NCBI GenBank assembly: GCA_016124585.1
Contig: WGNL01000029.1
Location: forward strand, 98,105-162,104
DNA length: 64,000 nucleotides
Reading direction: 5' to 3'
From: Bacteroidota bacterium
GTDB lineage: Bacteria; Bacteroidota; Bacteroidia; Chitinophagales; Saprospiraceae
Part shown: piece after piece, positions 1-9,459 of the stretch
Layout: every line of letters starts with the position of its first letter
Numbering within the stretch: the stretch's first letter is position 1
The notes under the pieces: model-generated
Told to the model about the DNA's origin: nothing
Database searches by the model: none
Seen by the model: the letters and a program-made list of their open reading frames with translations, nothing else
Position numbers and translations under genes: made by a program

Positions 1-511
1 CTGAACCATCATTAAAAATGCCACCTCCCGAGCGGTTACGACTGCCAACGGTTTCCCAGGCATCGGACTGTCCGCCTGTGATGACAAAACCATCGAGGAG
101 GGTGCCTGAGTCTGCATTCTTAAAGTAAACTACCGTGAATGAGTTGTCGCCAGCTTCCTTTGTGCCGATTTCCCCACTCAATTTTGTGGGGTGTGCGAAC
201 CATCTGCGTTGCCCCAAGCTGTTTTCATTTCCATTGAAGCCACCGTAAATTTTTACGCCACCTGGTATTCGAAATGCAATTTCCCGCTGATGCACATCGC
301 AGTATTCGCATTGAACAGGGTGGTAGGTACCTTCTGCAACCCATATTTCATTGCCGAATTTTGCAACAGTCAGGGCTTGCTGCAAGCTGCCAAAGGCATT
401 AGCCCAACTGGTTCCATCTCCAGTCCCATCTTGTTTGACGTAAATAACTTTTGCTGAGGATTCAATTGCAATACTTGCCACGAGCAGCAAGGACAGGATA
501 GTGCTTTTCAT
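1..511 (-). CDS. Secreted beta-helix-type protein, N-terminal fragment
   Basis: Translating the minus strand from the ATG at 511 gives an open frame that runs off the left edge, so only the first 170 residues are present. Residues 1-20 form a signal peptide (a short hydrophobic run ending in SSA). The mature start KVIYVKQDGTGDGTSWANAF, followed by a GGFNGNE stretch and a GFVITGG segment, is typical of secreted right-handed parallel beta-helix proteins of Bacteroidota, which usually end in a T9SS sorting domain. The C-terminus is outside the window, so substrate or adhesive role is unknown. No catalytic residues are visible in this part. Confidence 0.75.
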   Translation of the reverse strand, partial: MKSTILSLLLVASIAIESSAKVIYVKQDGTGDGTSWANAFGSLQQALTVAKFGNEIWVAEGTYHPVQCEYCDVHQREIAFRIPGGVKIYGGFNGNENSLGQRRWFAHPTKLSGEIGTKEAGDNSFTVVYFKNADSGTLLDGFVITGGQSDAWETVGSRNRSGGGIFNDGS

Positions 512-1277
512 CTAGTGTTGTGTTAGTTTTGGTTAATAACGTAAGAATGTAAGAATCAAAAAAGGGGGAATTCAAATAAGGAGGGAATAAAATACTGCGT
601 TAGCTGGAGAAGGAGAATAATTGCTCTGCAAAGATAACTCATAAAACTTGTGACATTCAACCGTAGGCTATATGTGCAAGGATTTTTTTTTGAAAAATGA
701 CATAAAAGACTTGATATTACTTGGTTTTTGAAATTTGAGCTCTAAAATATTTTTTTTATAGTAAAATGTTCTGGTCTGGTTTTTCACCTAATTTTATTAA
801 CAAAAAACCAAGCAGCGCAAGGGCTTCGAACCACAAGTGCAGATTGTGAAAAACTGTGACAAGTAAAATTGACCATTCTAACTCTAATCAGGCTTGGTAT
901 TTGTTTAATTTTTAAAGTGAAGCTGCATTTTGCCAAAATACCAGAATGGAAAAAGGCGTAAAAAAGTTGACAATTGTTCAAATAGTTGACATTAGGTTTC
1001 AATAGCGGCCTATTTTTGGTTTAGATAAATTACAGGCATAAGCCAAAGGTTTTTCTTGGTTAGATGTGATGGTTACAATCTTGATTTTTACAACGTAGCT
1101 GAGCAACAAAAGTGGGCAAAACCACATTTGGATTGTGTGCCTATTTCGTACCTTGTTTTGGCGTACCTGCAACCTCACTGCCGTGAAACCATTGTATTGA
1201 AAAACCCGTACCAGTAATTCTGCTAATTTTGCCGCTTCTTTAAGAAATCAGGTATTTTAAAAATCAAACATCAGCAA
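512..1277. other. Long AT-rich intergenic region
   Basis: This 766-bp spacer lies between two divergent secreted-protein genes. It is AT-rich with poly-A and poly-T runs, and the only open frame in it (minus, 784-1002) has no recognisable protein features. I see no RNA gene and no strong hairpin. It probably holds the promoters of both flanking genes; the one I can point to is at 1224-1231. Confidence 0.6.
1224..1231 (+). promoter_or_regulatory. Candidate Bacteroidota -7 promoter element
   Basis: TAATTTTG matches the Bacteroidota -7 consensus TAnnTTTG and lies 46 bp upstream of the ATG at 1278. No good TTTG -33 box is present at the usual distance, so the call is tentative. Confidence 0.4.
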
Positions 1278-4200
1278 ATGTTTTACCGTTATTTCCCATT
1301 GCTTTCCCTCCTTTTTTTGATGGAAAATGCTGCTGCTCAAGTGCCACTTCCCATCCAGCTTGAACAAGGTGGTAAACTTGGCAATAGAGAAAAATTGATG
1401 GCCTGTGCCGATCAATTTGCTGGCACAATTTCCTTTTCCAATTTCATTGGACAGAGCAATGATATCGACCTTGATACAATCTATTTTTGCTATGGTGATG
1501 AGATAAAGATTACGCCTAACGGCAATGCCAATTTAACTGGTGACCCTAACCCAACTACTGTACCCGGGATAACTTATGGTTATTTCAATTGCCCGCCCAC
1601 TATTTCCGGCCCAAATTTGACCTCAATTTTGACAGACCCTTGTATCATCACGAATCCTGCTCCTATCAATGATTTGTGGATAACAGGTGGTGGGCAACCC
1701 AATGGCACTATCACTTTCAGCAATACAGGCGTATCACAAAACGTATTCAATGGAGGCGACCCTGTGCTACTCTGGTTTGCTCCGATAACCCTCGACCAAT
1801 TCCCTAATACCTTCGAAGCGGACCCAAATACTGGAGAAGTTGGCCCTTGTGTAAATTTGAACGTAAGTGAGGCTTTTGCCGTGGTTTATCTCAATGAAAT
1901 TACCACTTCCAACCTAAATACGAATACAGGAATCAGCGGATGTAAAGGAAGTTTTAAGGTATCTGGCGGGCTTCCCGAATTTGACGGGAGCAATTATGAC
2001 TTAGAAATCACTCTGATAGGTAACTCCGGAGTTCATGGAACAGTATTGAATGGACCAGTAACCGATGGTTCGACGGTTTCTTTCCAAGTGCCAGTACCTG
2101 GACTGTACACAATTACAATTGAGGACGGCAAAAGCTGTGGCGCTACTTTGCTAGCTAATATGAGCAGTTGTGTCAATGTTTCGCAAAGTGTACAGTCGGT
2201 TTCTGCTGCACCCAATGACATGATTTGCCTAGATGTTACCAATGAAGGTGGATTCAACAATATTGTTTCGATGCAATATGGCCTCACTTGGGACGAAACG
2301 ATATTGCAGTACACAGGCGTGCAAAACCTTACTGGCTTACTTCCAGGTTTTTCAGTTGCCAATAGTTTTAACAGCTTGGGCGATACACTGATTTTTTCTT
2401 GGGCGAGTCTTTCAGGAATGGGAGTCAATGTGCCAACTGGAACTGTACTTTATCAGATTTGCTTCAACGTGGTTGGCACCGATGGTGAATGCACGGGTAT
2501 CGATTACATTGTACCAGCTGGTTCCTCCATCGAAGTAGTAAATGCGGCTGGTTCCCAGCTTGGATTCAATGGAATAGATGGGCAAGTATGCGTTTCCAAT
2601 TCAGCAATCGTTATCAATTTTACTACCAATCCGGTAACTTGCCCAAGTGGGACGAATGGAAGCTTCACGGCCACTGTGAACGGAGGAACGCCTCCATATC
2701 AAGTTACTTGGCAAAATACAGCTGGTGGTCCAGTTGGCGGCCCCGGTGTCATCAATATAGATGGGGGAAGCTTTACAGCCAATAACCTCTCGGCAGGAAC
2801 TTACGGGGTGACAGTGACCGATAGCCAAGGCCAACCGCTTGTCTCAAGTGAACAAGTCACAGTCACAGGCCCACCACCACTCAATATTGTTTTTCAAAAT
2901 AGCCAACCAAGTTGTAATGGTGATAGTGATGGCTCAGTATGTGCTCAACTCGTTTCTGGTGGCATTCCTGTAACTAATCCAACAGCAAATTATTCTTTCA
3001 GTTGGAGTGTAGCGGGATCGGGTAATAATAATTGCATTTCAGACTTAGCTACAGGAGCATACCCGGTGACTGTTACAAACAATGCTTCTGGCTGTACTTT
3101 GACAGCCACCAGTAATTTGGGCCAACCTACGCCGCTGGTGGCCAATATCAACTCAAGCCCATCCACTTGTTCGGGCATAGGTGATGGCACAATTGGAGTT
3201 GTGATTTCGGGAGGAACCCCAAATAGCAATGGCGACTACCTGATTCAATGGCCGGATATAGGGGGCGGACTGAGCATCACCGGAGAAATGTCAAATGTGA
3301 TTGGATTAATTTCCGATACCTATCAATTATTGGTGACCGATAACAATGGTTGCCAGATTGACCAAAACATCTTCCTTCCTGCCCTAAAAACAATACATGC
3401 CAACGTCGTTATCACTCCGATCAGTTGCAGTAGTGTATGTAGTGGTGGTATTTTCCTGACCGCATTTTCAACTGGTGGTACTCCTGACTCACAATACAAT
3501 TTTGACTGGTTTGGTAATCCGATTCCCCCACCTCCAGTAGCTGAAACCAGCACTACGACCACCCTTGCTGGTCTTTGCGCAGGTTCCTACACGGTTGTCA
3601 TTGAGAATTTAGATGGTTGTGAAATTGACACTACATTTGTTTTGGATTTGCCCACCGGCCTCGATGTTGCGTTAGCAAATGCCCAAAATGAATCTTGCCA
3701 ACCTGGTGACGATGGGAGCATTACGGTCAGTGTGAATGGTGGCATAGCGCCGTTTACCTATGTCTGGGACAACTCACCTTCGACTGGACCTACCGCCTCC
3801 AACCTAAATGCAGGTACCTACACTGTGACAGTAACTGACGCAGGTATGTGTTCTGGCACCTTGACTTCAACTATCACAGCGCCAACTCCACCTGCAATTA
3901 CCTCTCTACCTGATGTCACTGTTCAATGCAATAGTACCAGTGGAAGCCTGACGGTAACCGCTACTCCAGGCAATACGCCAATCACCGGCTATAACTGGTC
4001 AAATGGCCAATCGGGACAGACGATTTCAAACCTCTCAGTGGGTACCTATTGGGTTTCAGTTGTTGATGCGTCAGGTTGTGTTGCCATTGATACTGCTGAC
4101 GTTTTGGCCTCTTCGCAAATTACGATTGACAGTTTCCAAACCAGTTCACCTCAATGTCCAGGACTGGGCGGCGGCAATATCATTGCCTTTGTCAGCGGTG

Positions 4201-5879
4201 GCACCACACCTTATTTTTTCGAATGGTCGAATGGTTTGATGGGGAATGGCCTCTTCGTGAATAGTAACTTGGTGGCAGGAACTTATGCAGTGACGATTAT
4301 TGATGCAGCTGGCTGCCCACCTGTAATTGATTCTGTCACTTTGCTTGACCCTCCTTCCATTTTGGCTACTTTTTCTGCTGTTGATTCGGTTAGCTGTGCA
4401 AATACTGGGCAAACCTGCGATGGAACTGCCACCGCTACGGCACTTTACAGTGATAACTCAGCCGGGCAGTTTGATTTCACCTGGAGTAACGGTGAAACGG
4501 ACAACAATTTAACCAGTAGTACCGCCGTGCAGCTTTGTGCTGGCATTCAAAGTGTTATCGTTTCAGATGGTGTTTGCAATGATACTTTTGAAGTGGATAT
4601 ACCATCCCCTTTGCCGATTTCACCTGGTCAGAATATCATCAACGTGAGCTGCAATGGTCTTTCTGATGGGGAAATCACTTTGCTGCCAAGTGGTGGCACA
4701 CCGCCTTACAATATTGTTTGGCAAAATGGCACACCTGGTCCTACCTTGAGTGGATTGGCGGCAGGAAACTATACTGCGGCAATTACGGATGATAATAATT
4801 GCAATTTCAACCATACGGTTACGATAGTGGAGCCCAGTCCTTTCGAGGTATTCCTGAATCCTTCTCAATCTGCCAATATCAGTTGTCCGGGTGAAGCGGA
4901 CGGTATTATTTCCGTTGTTCCGCAAGGTGGAAATTTGAATCTTGGCCCGGCCACTTTCTTTTGGGCAAATGGTGTGGCAGGTAACAACCAGTCTTCAGCT
5001 ACTAATTTAATGGCTGGCACTTATTCGGTGACTGTCGTTGACCCTAAAGGTTGCAGTGATTCCTTGACACAAACGATTTCTGAACCACCACCAATCCAAT
5101 TTATTTTGGGTGATGCAAACCCAATTCAATGTTTTGGTCAAACAACGACCGTCACTGTTGATTCAATTTGGGGAGGAAACCCCACGGCGATCTATGTTTT
5201 TTCCGTAGGTACTTGCATCGGTCAATTGCCTGGCCAGCCTTGTGCAATTGTGAGTGGTGAACATGTCATCGAAATTGAAGATACCTTCAATAATTGTGTA
5301 GTTGATACTACTATCACCGTGGATGAGCCGCAAGAAATAAGTGTTTCATTGCCTACCAGCATTGAAATCGACCTTGGTGACTCGCTCACATCTTTAAAAC
5401 CGACGATTGTCTCTTCTTTACCAATTGACACTTTCATTTGGGAACCTGCCGAAAACCTTTCTTGTGCAGATTGTAAAAACCCAAGGGTAACGGGAATTAC
5501 TCCGACCACTTACACTTTGACAGTGATTGATATCAACGGCTGTACGGCAACTGCACAGATTTTCGTGGATATTGACCGCAATCGTAAAGTTTACCTTCCA
5601 AATGTGTTTTCACCGAACGGCGATGGCATCAATGACAAATTTCAGGTGTTCACGGGAATTGGGGTGGAAAGGATTAATTTCGTACAGCTTTATGACCGTT
5701 GGGGTGAAAGGGTTTTCGAAGAAAAAGACCTACCTCCTTCTCCAGACGGCACACCTGGTTGGGACGGTGTATTCCGTGGACAAGACATGGATCCTGCCGT
5801 TTTTCTTTACCTTGTGGAAGTAAAATTTGTTGATGGTAGGGTCTTGCTTTATCGAGGTGATGTGACACTTTTGCGCTAA
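1278..5879 (+). CDS. Giant SprB-repeat surface protein with T9SS type B sorting domain
   Basis: 1533 residues. Residues 1-20 are a signal peptide. Around 315-440 is a cohesin-like segment (NDMICLDVTNEGGF, then an LxFSWASL strand). From about 445 to 1330 there are repeated 75-90-residue modules of the SprB type, each with a GGTPPYxxxW motif, LxAGTYxVTVTDxxGC and an inter-domain Cys pair. The last ~90 residues (YLPNVFSPNGDGINDKF ... YDRWGERVF ... LLYRGDVTLLR) form the gliding-motility-associated C-terminal (CHU_C) domain, which directs export and surface attachment through the type IX system. By family it is a cell-surface adhesin or matrix protein; the ligand cannot be read from sequence. It ends at a strong bidirectional terminator. 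Confidence 0.9.
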   Translation: MFYRYFPLLSLLFLMENAAAQVPLPIQLEQGGKLGNREKLMACADQFAGTISFSNFIGQSNDIDLDTIYFCYGDEIKITPNGNANLTGDPNPTTVPGITYGYFNCPPTISGPNLTSILTDPCIITNPAPINDLWITGGGQPNGTITFSNTGVSQNVFNGGDPVLLWFAPITLDQFPNTFEADPNTGEVGPCVNLNVSEAFAVVYLNEITTSNLNTNTGISGCKGSFKVSGGLPEFDGSNYDLEITLIGNSGVHGTVLNGPVTDGSTVSFQVPVPGLYTITIEDGKSCGATLLANMSSCVNVSQSVQSVSAAPNDMICLDVTNEGGFNNIVSMQYGLTWDETILQYTGVQNLTGLLPGFSVANSFNSLGDTLIFSWASLSGMGVNVPTGTVLYQICFNVVGTDGECTGIDYIVPAGSSIEVVNAAGSQLGFNGIDGQVCVSNSAIVINFTTNPVTCPSGTNGSFTATVNGGTPPYQVTWQNTAGGPVGGPGVINIDGGSFTANNLSAGTYGVTVTDSQGQPLVSSEQVTVTGPPPLNIVFQNSQPSCNGDSDGSVCAQLVSGGIPVTNPTANYSFSWSVAGSGNNNCISDLATGAYPVTVTNNASGCTLTATSNLGQPTPLVANINSSPSTCSGIGDGTIGVVISGGTPNSNGDYLIQWPDIGGGLSITGEMSNVIGLISDTYQLLVTDNNGCQIDQNIFLPALKTIHANVVITPISCSSVCSGGIFLTAFSTGGTPDSQYNFDWFGNPIPPPPVAETSTTTTLAGLCAGSYTVVIENLDGCEIDTTFVLDLPTGLDVALANAQNESCQPGDDGSITVSVNGGIAPFTYVWDNSPSTGPTASNLNAGTYTVTVTDAGMCSGTLTSTITAPTPPAITSLPDVTVQCNSTSGSLTVTATPGNTPITGYNWSNGQSGQTISNLSVGTYWVSVVDASGCVAIDTADVLASSQITIDSFQTSSPQCPGLGGGNIIAFVSGGTTPYFFEWSNGLMGNGLFVNSNLVAGTYAVTIIDAAGCPPVIDSVTLLDPPSILATFSAVDSVSCANTGQTCDGTATATALYSDNSAGQFDFTWSNGETDNNLTSSTAVQLCAGIQSVIVSDGVCNDTFEVDIPSPLPISPGQNIINVSCNGLSDGEITLLPSGGTPPYNIVWQNGTPGPTLSGLAAGNYTAAITDDNNCNFNHTVTIVEPSPFEVFLNPSQSANISCPGEADGIISVVPQGGNLNLGPATFFWANGVAGNNQSSATNLMAGTYSVTVVDPKGCSDSLTQTISEPPPIQFILGDANPIQCFGQTTTVTVDSIWGGNPTAIYVFSVGTCIGQLPGQPCAIVSGEHVIEIEDTFNNCVVDTTITVDEPQEISVSLPTSIEIDLGDSLTSLKPTIVSSLPIDTFIWEPAENLSCADCKNPRVTGITPTTYTLTVIDINGCTATAQIFVDIDRNRKVYLPNVFSPNGDGINDKFQVFTGIGVERINFVQLYDRWGERVFEEKDLPPSPDGTPGWDGVFRGQDMDPAVFLYLVEVKFVDGRVLLYRGDVTLLR

Positions 5880-5895
5880 GCCATTGATTGAGCTT

Positions 5896-5947
5896 GTCAA
5901 AAAAACGGCGCCCTCCCACAGCTGTGGGAGGGCGCCGTTTTTTTGAC
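5896..5947. terminator. Perfect 52-bp bidirectional terminator
   Basis: Two 26-nt arms meet without a spacer at 5921/5922 and are exactly complementary: A7 tract, GC-rich stem, T7 tract. Either strand therefore gives a stem followed by a U tract. It sits between two convergent genes (stops at 5879 and 5960) and should end both transcripts. Confidence 0.92.
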
Positions 5948-5959
5948 ATAATTTCATCA

Positions 5960-7519
5960 TTATTCAAGGACAATTTTTTCCAACCTGCACCCATTTTTGC
6001 TTTCCATTTTCAGGAAGTAAATTCCGTTTGCCAATTTGCCAAGTTTGAAAATATGATGACTGCCCGTAGCTTCAGCTGTCAAAACGGTACGACCAGTCGC
6101 ATCCAAAATGGAAAGACGTTCGACCGAGGTAGCGCAATCTGACCAATCTACCGATAATATTTCATGGGTAGGATTCGGTGAGATAGCGGCCTCACAATCA
6201 AATGCTTCCTTTGTAGCGGTAAAAAAATCAGTGTCGGTCCACCAAGTATCTGCATGCTGCACTTCTGCAAGTTCTGCCAATGTCGCAACTGCACCTTTCA
6301 CCACGTTTGCCATGAAAGTAAAATTGATGGTACCTAGCGTATCGCTTGGTTGGTGGTAATTAGGGTTACGGAAATTGGCTCCATCCGTCAGCATGATGGC
6401 AGGTCGATTTGCTATCCAAAAAGGGGCGTGGTCACTACGACCAAGGTCAGGTGTGATTATTTGCCAATTTGATGGAGCTTCTACAGGAACAGACCTTAGT
6501 TCCGGAACATAAGCTTCGGCCGCATCCTGAAAGTCCTGCATCAGCAAAGCAGAACTGCCAGTTTTCCCAACATTTGTGATGAAATTGCCTTTAAATTCTT
6601 GAGCGGCAACTTCATTGTAGGCATCCGGAAATAGGAAGTTGAATCCAGAGGGAAAGTTTTGAGAGTTGGGCGTGTCAGAGTAGAAGCCAATCATTTCAAA
6701 ATCAACCATTCCTAAAATATCTTCACCATTCAATATTCCTGTTGAAACGTATTTTGTGCTACCAATCAGGCCATCTTCCTCTAAATCAAACCCAATATAA
6801 TTGATAGATTTTTTAGTTGGGAATTGAGAAAGGATACGCATAGCCTCCAACATCCCTGCAACTGCTGAACCATTATCGTCAGCGCCTGGAGCATCGTCCC
6901 TTGTGTCAAAATGACCTCCTAGGATGTATGTTTCACCCGTGATACCTGTCCCATTTTGTTTGCCAATAATGTTTTCAGCATTATAGCTTCCGTAGGTAAA
7001 AGGCTGTAGGCTAGTCTCCAGACTGTGGTCAAGAAATTTTGAGTGTATAAAATCCTTGGTTTCCTGCAAATGAACCGCACCAGTCGTTCGGTGGCGGATT
7101 CCTTCAATGAAGGTGAGGTCTTCAAGTAGTCTGGTGCTATCCACCATGTCTACAAGTGATTGGATATCAATGGGTTGCTGGTCATCGGCAACAAGCAGCA
7201 ATCGGAAATCATTCATGGCAGAGGCAGCGTATGCGCTGAAATCCCAGATGATTTGTTTGCCAGTGCCAGGATTTATGCCAACGCCAATGTCGCCTGTTGC
7301 ATTGGCTGTAGCATAATCAAGCTTTGCGGCACCAGAGCTTCCTGCCCGGAGACTTATCGTAATTGGATCAGATTCGGCATCAGACAAATCATAATTGATG
7401 ATGAAGGTATTGTTGGTACCCAATTGGACTTGTACATTGGAAAGTACGGGGGCTTGGTTTTGCCCAAAAATGTGATTCCCTAACAGGAGAAGGCAAATAG
7501 CTAGATATAATTTCTGCAT
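5960..7519 (-). CDS. Secreted M28-family zinc aminopeptidase with T9SS type A domain
   Basis: 519 residues. Signal peptide 1-20 (ends IFGQ), then an Ig-like linker to about 115. The M28 peptidase domain spans roughly 130-420. His203 and Asp205 (GGHFDTRDDAPGADDN), the Asp214/215 region, the glutamate pair 247-248 (FDLEEDG) and a late HAPFW motif match the two-zinc site of M28 peptidases. The last ~75 residues (SPNPTHEILSVDW ... ALEKIVL-like end) are a type A T9SS sorting signal. It is expected to cleave N-terminal residues from peptides outside the cell. It shares the terminator at 5896-5947 with the convergent adhesin gene. Confidence 0.9.
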   Translation of the reverse strand: MQKLYLAICLLLLGNHIFGQNQAPVLSNVQVQLGTNNTFIINYDLSDAESDPITISLRAGSSGAAKLDYATANATGDIGVGINPGTGKQIIWDFSAYAASAMNDFRLLLVADDQQPIDIQSLVDMVDSTRLLEDLTFIEGIRHRTTGAVHLQETKDFIHSKFLDHSLETSLQPFTYGSYNAENIIGKQNGTGITGETYILGGHFDTRDDAPGADDNGSAVAGMLEAMRILSQFPTKKSINYIGFDLEEDGLIGSTKYVSTGILNGEDILGMVDFEMIGFYSDTPNSQNFPSGFNFLFPDAYNEVAAQEFKGNFITNVGKTGSSALLMQDFQDAAEAYVPELRSVPVEAPSNWQIITPDLGRSDHAPFWIANRPAIMLTDGANFRNPNYHQPSDTLGTINFTFMANVVKGAVATLAELAEVQHADTWWTDTDFFTATKEAFDCEAAISPNPTHEILSVDWSDCATSVERLSILDATGRTVLTAEATGSHHIFKLGKLANGIYFLKMESKNGCRLEKIVLE

Positions 7520-7580
7520 GGTTGGAAATTTTTAGTTTGAGCAAAACTAAAAAAGCCATGCTTTTTATCCGAATGGATAA

Positions 7581-8132
7581 TTAATTGCTCGAGCGTGTAT
7601 TTGCCTTTGCTGTATTTTTTGCGTTTTCAGGATTTGAAATATTCCTAACGATTGGGAAGGCAAAACTGGCGTAGTGGGAAAATTTCTTGGAATACTTCAA
7701 AGGCAGACGGTATTGCTTAGCAAAGCCCTCCAGAAAATTTTTCATCAATTCAGTGCTAACATTGCGGGAATTCGGTTTCAAATAAAACCCGATGTGTTCA
7801 AGACTACCATCGGCACGCCAGAAGAAGTGAATCCAAGCATTAATGCCTTTGAGGTCAAAATCCACGAGCTCTGCGTAGGCTTCCATCTCTTGCATCATTC
7901 CCATCAATTTGGAATAAGCCAAATTCATGTCATCATTGCAGGCATCCAGCAAAGTGGATTGGTCCGCCATCATTTCGTCATAGCGTTTGTCCAGTTCTCC
8001 CAAAAGGAAAACAGTAGGTATGTCCTGTTTCAAAGGGAACTTGACAGAGCTGGTGCTTTGTGACAAAAGGTCTCCATTGCCACTACAAAAAATAACTCCT
8101 GTTAGAATTGCGATTAACGATATTCTCTTCAT
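7581..8132 (-). CDS. Hypothetical exported protein
   Basis: 183 residues. The N-terminus (MKRISLIAILTGVIFC) is a signal peptide, possibly of lipoprotein type since a Cys follows the hydrophobic run at position 16. The mature part has a helical segment around 40-95 (many Met, Asp and Glu) and a more beta-rich segment around 97-150 (WIHFFWRADGSLEHIGFYLKP). The end is Asn/Ala/Lys-rich and looks disordered. I do not recognise the family. It lies 61 bp upstream of the M28 peptidase gene on the same strand and could be co-transcribed with it. Confidence 0.7.
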   Translation of the reverse strand: MKRISLIAILTGVIFCSGNGDLLSQSTSSVKFPLKQDIPTVFLLGELDKRYDEMMADQSTLLDACNDDMNLAYSKLMGMMQEMEAYAELVDFDLKGINAWIHFFWRADGSLEHIGFYLKPNSRNVSTELMKNFLEGFAKQYRLPLKYSKKFSHYASFAFPIVRNISNPENAKNTAKANTRSSN

Positions 8133-8397
8133 CGTTTTACAGCTTTAAAAGTGTTACAGCGTAGCGGTGTCTAAAATTTCTTTTAGCCTAATTTGAGGTA
8201 ATTTGGAAGGAGGGGGCTTTTTGTATAGTTTATTTTGTGAAAATTTGAATGGAGTGAGAAATACCAAAGTGCCTTACAAATTTACGGATAGAATCCGAAC
8301 TATCCATACGTTCGTCTAAAATTAGGCCAACAAATTTTATAACCCCTTATCTTGCAGGCTTTTATGAAACAACTTTTGAGAAAACTAATTTTTTGAG

Positions 8398-9006
8398 ATG
8401 ATTATTGATGTTATTTTACTCATTGTTGCCGGGTGGGGTTTTTACCAAGGTTACTCCAGGGGCATCATCAAAACAGTTTTTACTGTTTTCTCCATTGTCT
8501 TTGGTTTGATGGTCGCCTTTAAGTTTTCGCCAGCAGCCACTCGTTTCATTGAGACAGCCTTCCATTCCAACAGCCCTCTGAATTTTATTGTAGGCTTTTT
8601 GTTGTCTTTTGTGCTAACAATGATAATTATTCGAATGACAGCGCAGTTCTTCGAAAAAACGCTGCAAGCTGCCAACATCAATGTCATTAACAAATTCGCA
8701 GGTGGGATTTTGTTAGCTTCTCTCTACACACTTGTTTTGAGCTTGTTGATTTGGTTTGGCGACCAAGCGCACATCATAACTCCAGAAAATTCTCAAGGCT
8801 CGATGACCTACCAAAGTTTGAAAGTTTTTCCAAGTAAGATGAAAGGGGTTTATGATTACATCAAGCCTGGATTTCAGGATTTTTGGCATGAATCGGTAAA
8901 GTTTATTGATCAAATGCAAGAGAAAAGTCTTGAAAAAACAGAGTCGCAGCCTACCATTTTTGATATACCTGAAGAAAATGAAAAGCAAGAAAAATCCGCA
9001 AATTGA
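8398..9006 (+). CDS. CvpA family membrane protein
   Basis: 202 residues. The start MIIDVILLIVAGWGFYQGYSRGIIKTVFTVF, with the G-x-x-x-G-x-x-R-G pattern, and four hydrophobic segments (about 2-20, 25-45, 62-85, 101-123) are characteristic of CvpA proteins. The soluble tail after 130 is charged and low in complexity. CvpA proteins are inner-membrane proteins linked to colicin V production in E. coli and to envelope stress tolerance; the exact function is not settled. It is a single-gene unit followed by the cysH attenuator region. Confidence 0.85.
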   Translation: MIIDVILLIVAGWGFYQGYSRGIIKTVFTVFSIVFGLMVAFKFSPAATRFIETAFHSNSPLNFIVGFLLSFVLTMIIIRMTAQFFEKTLQAANINVINKFAGGILLASLYTLVLSLLIWFGDQAHIITPENSQGSMTYQSLKVFPSKMKGVYDYIKPGFQDFWHESVKFIDQMQEKSLEKTESQPTIFDIPEENEKQEKSAN

Positions 9007-9063
9007 CGATTTAGGCTAAATGTTATAAAAAACGTAAAAACTACACTTTCTATCCAAAATGTG

Positions 9064-9093
9064 TTTGACAGTATTGTCACCTTTTTATATTTG
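9064..9093 (+). promoter_or_regulatory. Promoter of the cysH attenuator transcript
   Basis: TTTG at 9064-9067 and TATATTTG at 9086-9093 match the Bacteroidota -33 (TTTG) and -7 (TAnnTTTG) elements with 18 bp between them. Transcription should start near 9100, only about a dozen bases before the leader-peptide ATG at 9113. Confidence 0.75.
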
Positions 9094-9112
9094 CCCATCA
9101 ATCAACTAGTAC

Positions 9113-9187
9113 ATGAAGCTTTTCATCAATTTACTCAATCATTTTCAGCCCACTTTGATGTGCTGTTGTCGTTGTTGTATTCCGTGA
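9113..9187 (+). CDS. Cysteine-rich leader peptide of the cysH attenuator
   Basis: A 24-codon open frame with its own ATG just after the predicted transcription start. Codons 17-22 read Cys-Cys-Cys-Arg-Cys-Cys (TGC TGT TGT CGT TGT TGT, 9161-9178), then Ile-Pro-stop. Five cysteines in 24 residues in front of a sulfate-assimilation gene is the mark of a sensor peptide for charged tRNA-Cys, not of a functional protein. The stop codon (9185-9187) lies 41 nt before the terminator stem at 9228. By the logic of known amino-acid attenuators, ribosome stalling at the Cys codons when cysteine is short should prevent termination. The assignment rests on position and composition. Confidence 0.75.
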   Translation: MKLFINLLNHFQPTLMCCCRCCIP

Positions 9188-9267
9188 AAAGCGCTGAATT
9201 GGCATTAAATAGCTAAAGCTGTTTAAGAAAGCCTTTTCGGAGCTACCCCGAAAAGGCTTTTTGTTTT
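9186..9267 (+). terminator. Attenuator: intrinsic terminator with candidate antiterminator
   Basis: The terminator has a 13-bp perfect stem (9228-9240 with 9248-9260), a loop at 9241-9247 and a T-rich tail. GAAAAG at 9186-9191, overlapping the leader stop codon, can pair with CTTTTC at 9233-9238 inside the left arm and would break the terminator. A ribosome finishing the leader would cover 9186-9191 and allow termination; one stalled on the first Cys codons would leave it free. The terminator is clear; the antiterminator is short and inferred. Confidence 0.75.
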
Positions 9268-9459
9268 ACACCGTTTTTTCCGATTTCCGGCCCAAACAGG
9301 TTTAAAAATTCATTCGCAAGAGAAGGCTGGTTGGTGGGTTTTATCTTAAATCCATCAAGTTGGACTGTCGCCTGTTGTCACAGGTGGTACAGATATTTTA
9401 TTTTGTTGTGGGGCGATACTGCCGCATGACTTGTTTCATCATTTTTATCTTCAATTTTC

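Noticed and set aside
5674..6142. Short open frames reading through the palindrome at 5896-5947
   Set aside because: They cross a perfect bidirectional terminator and overlap the ends of two well-supported genes.
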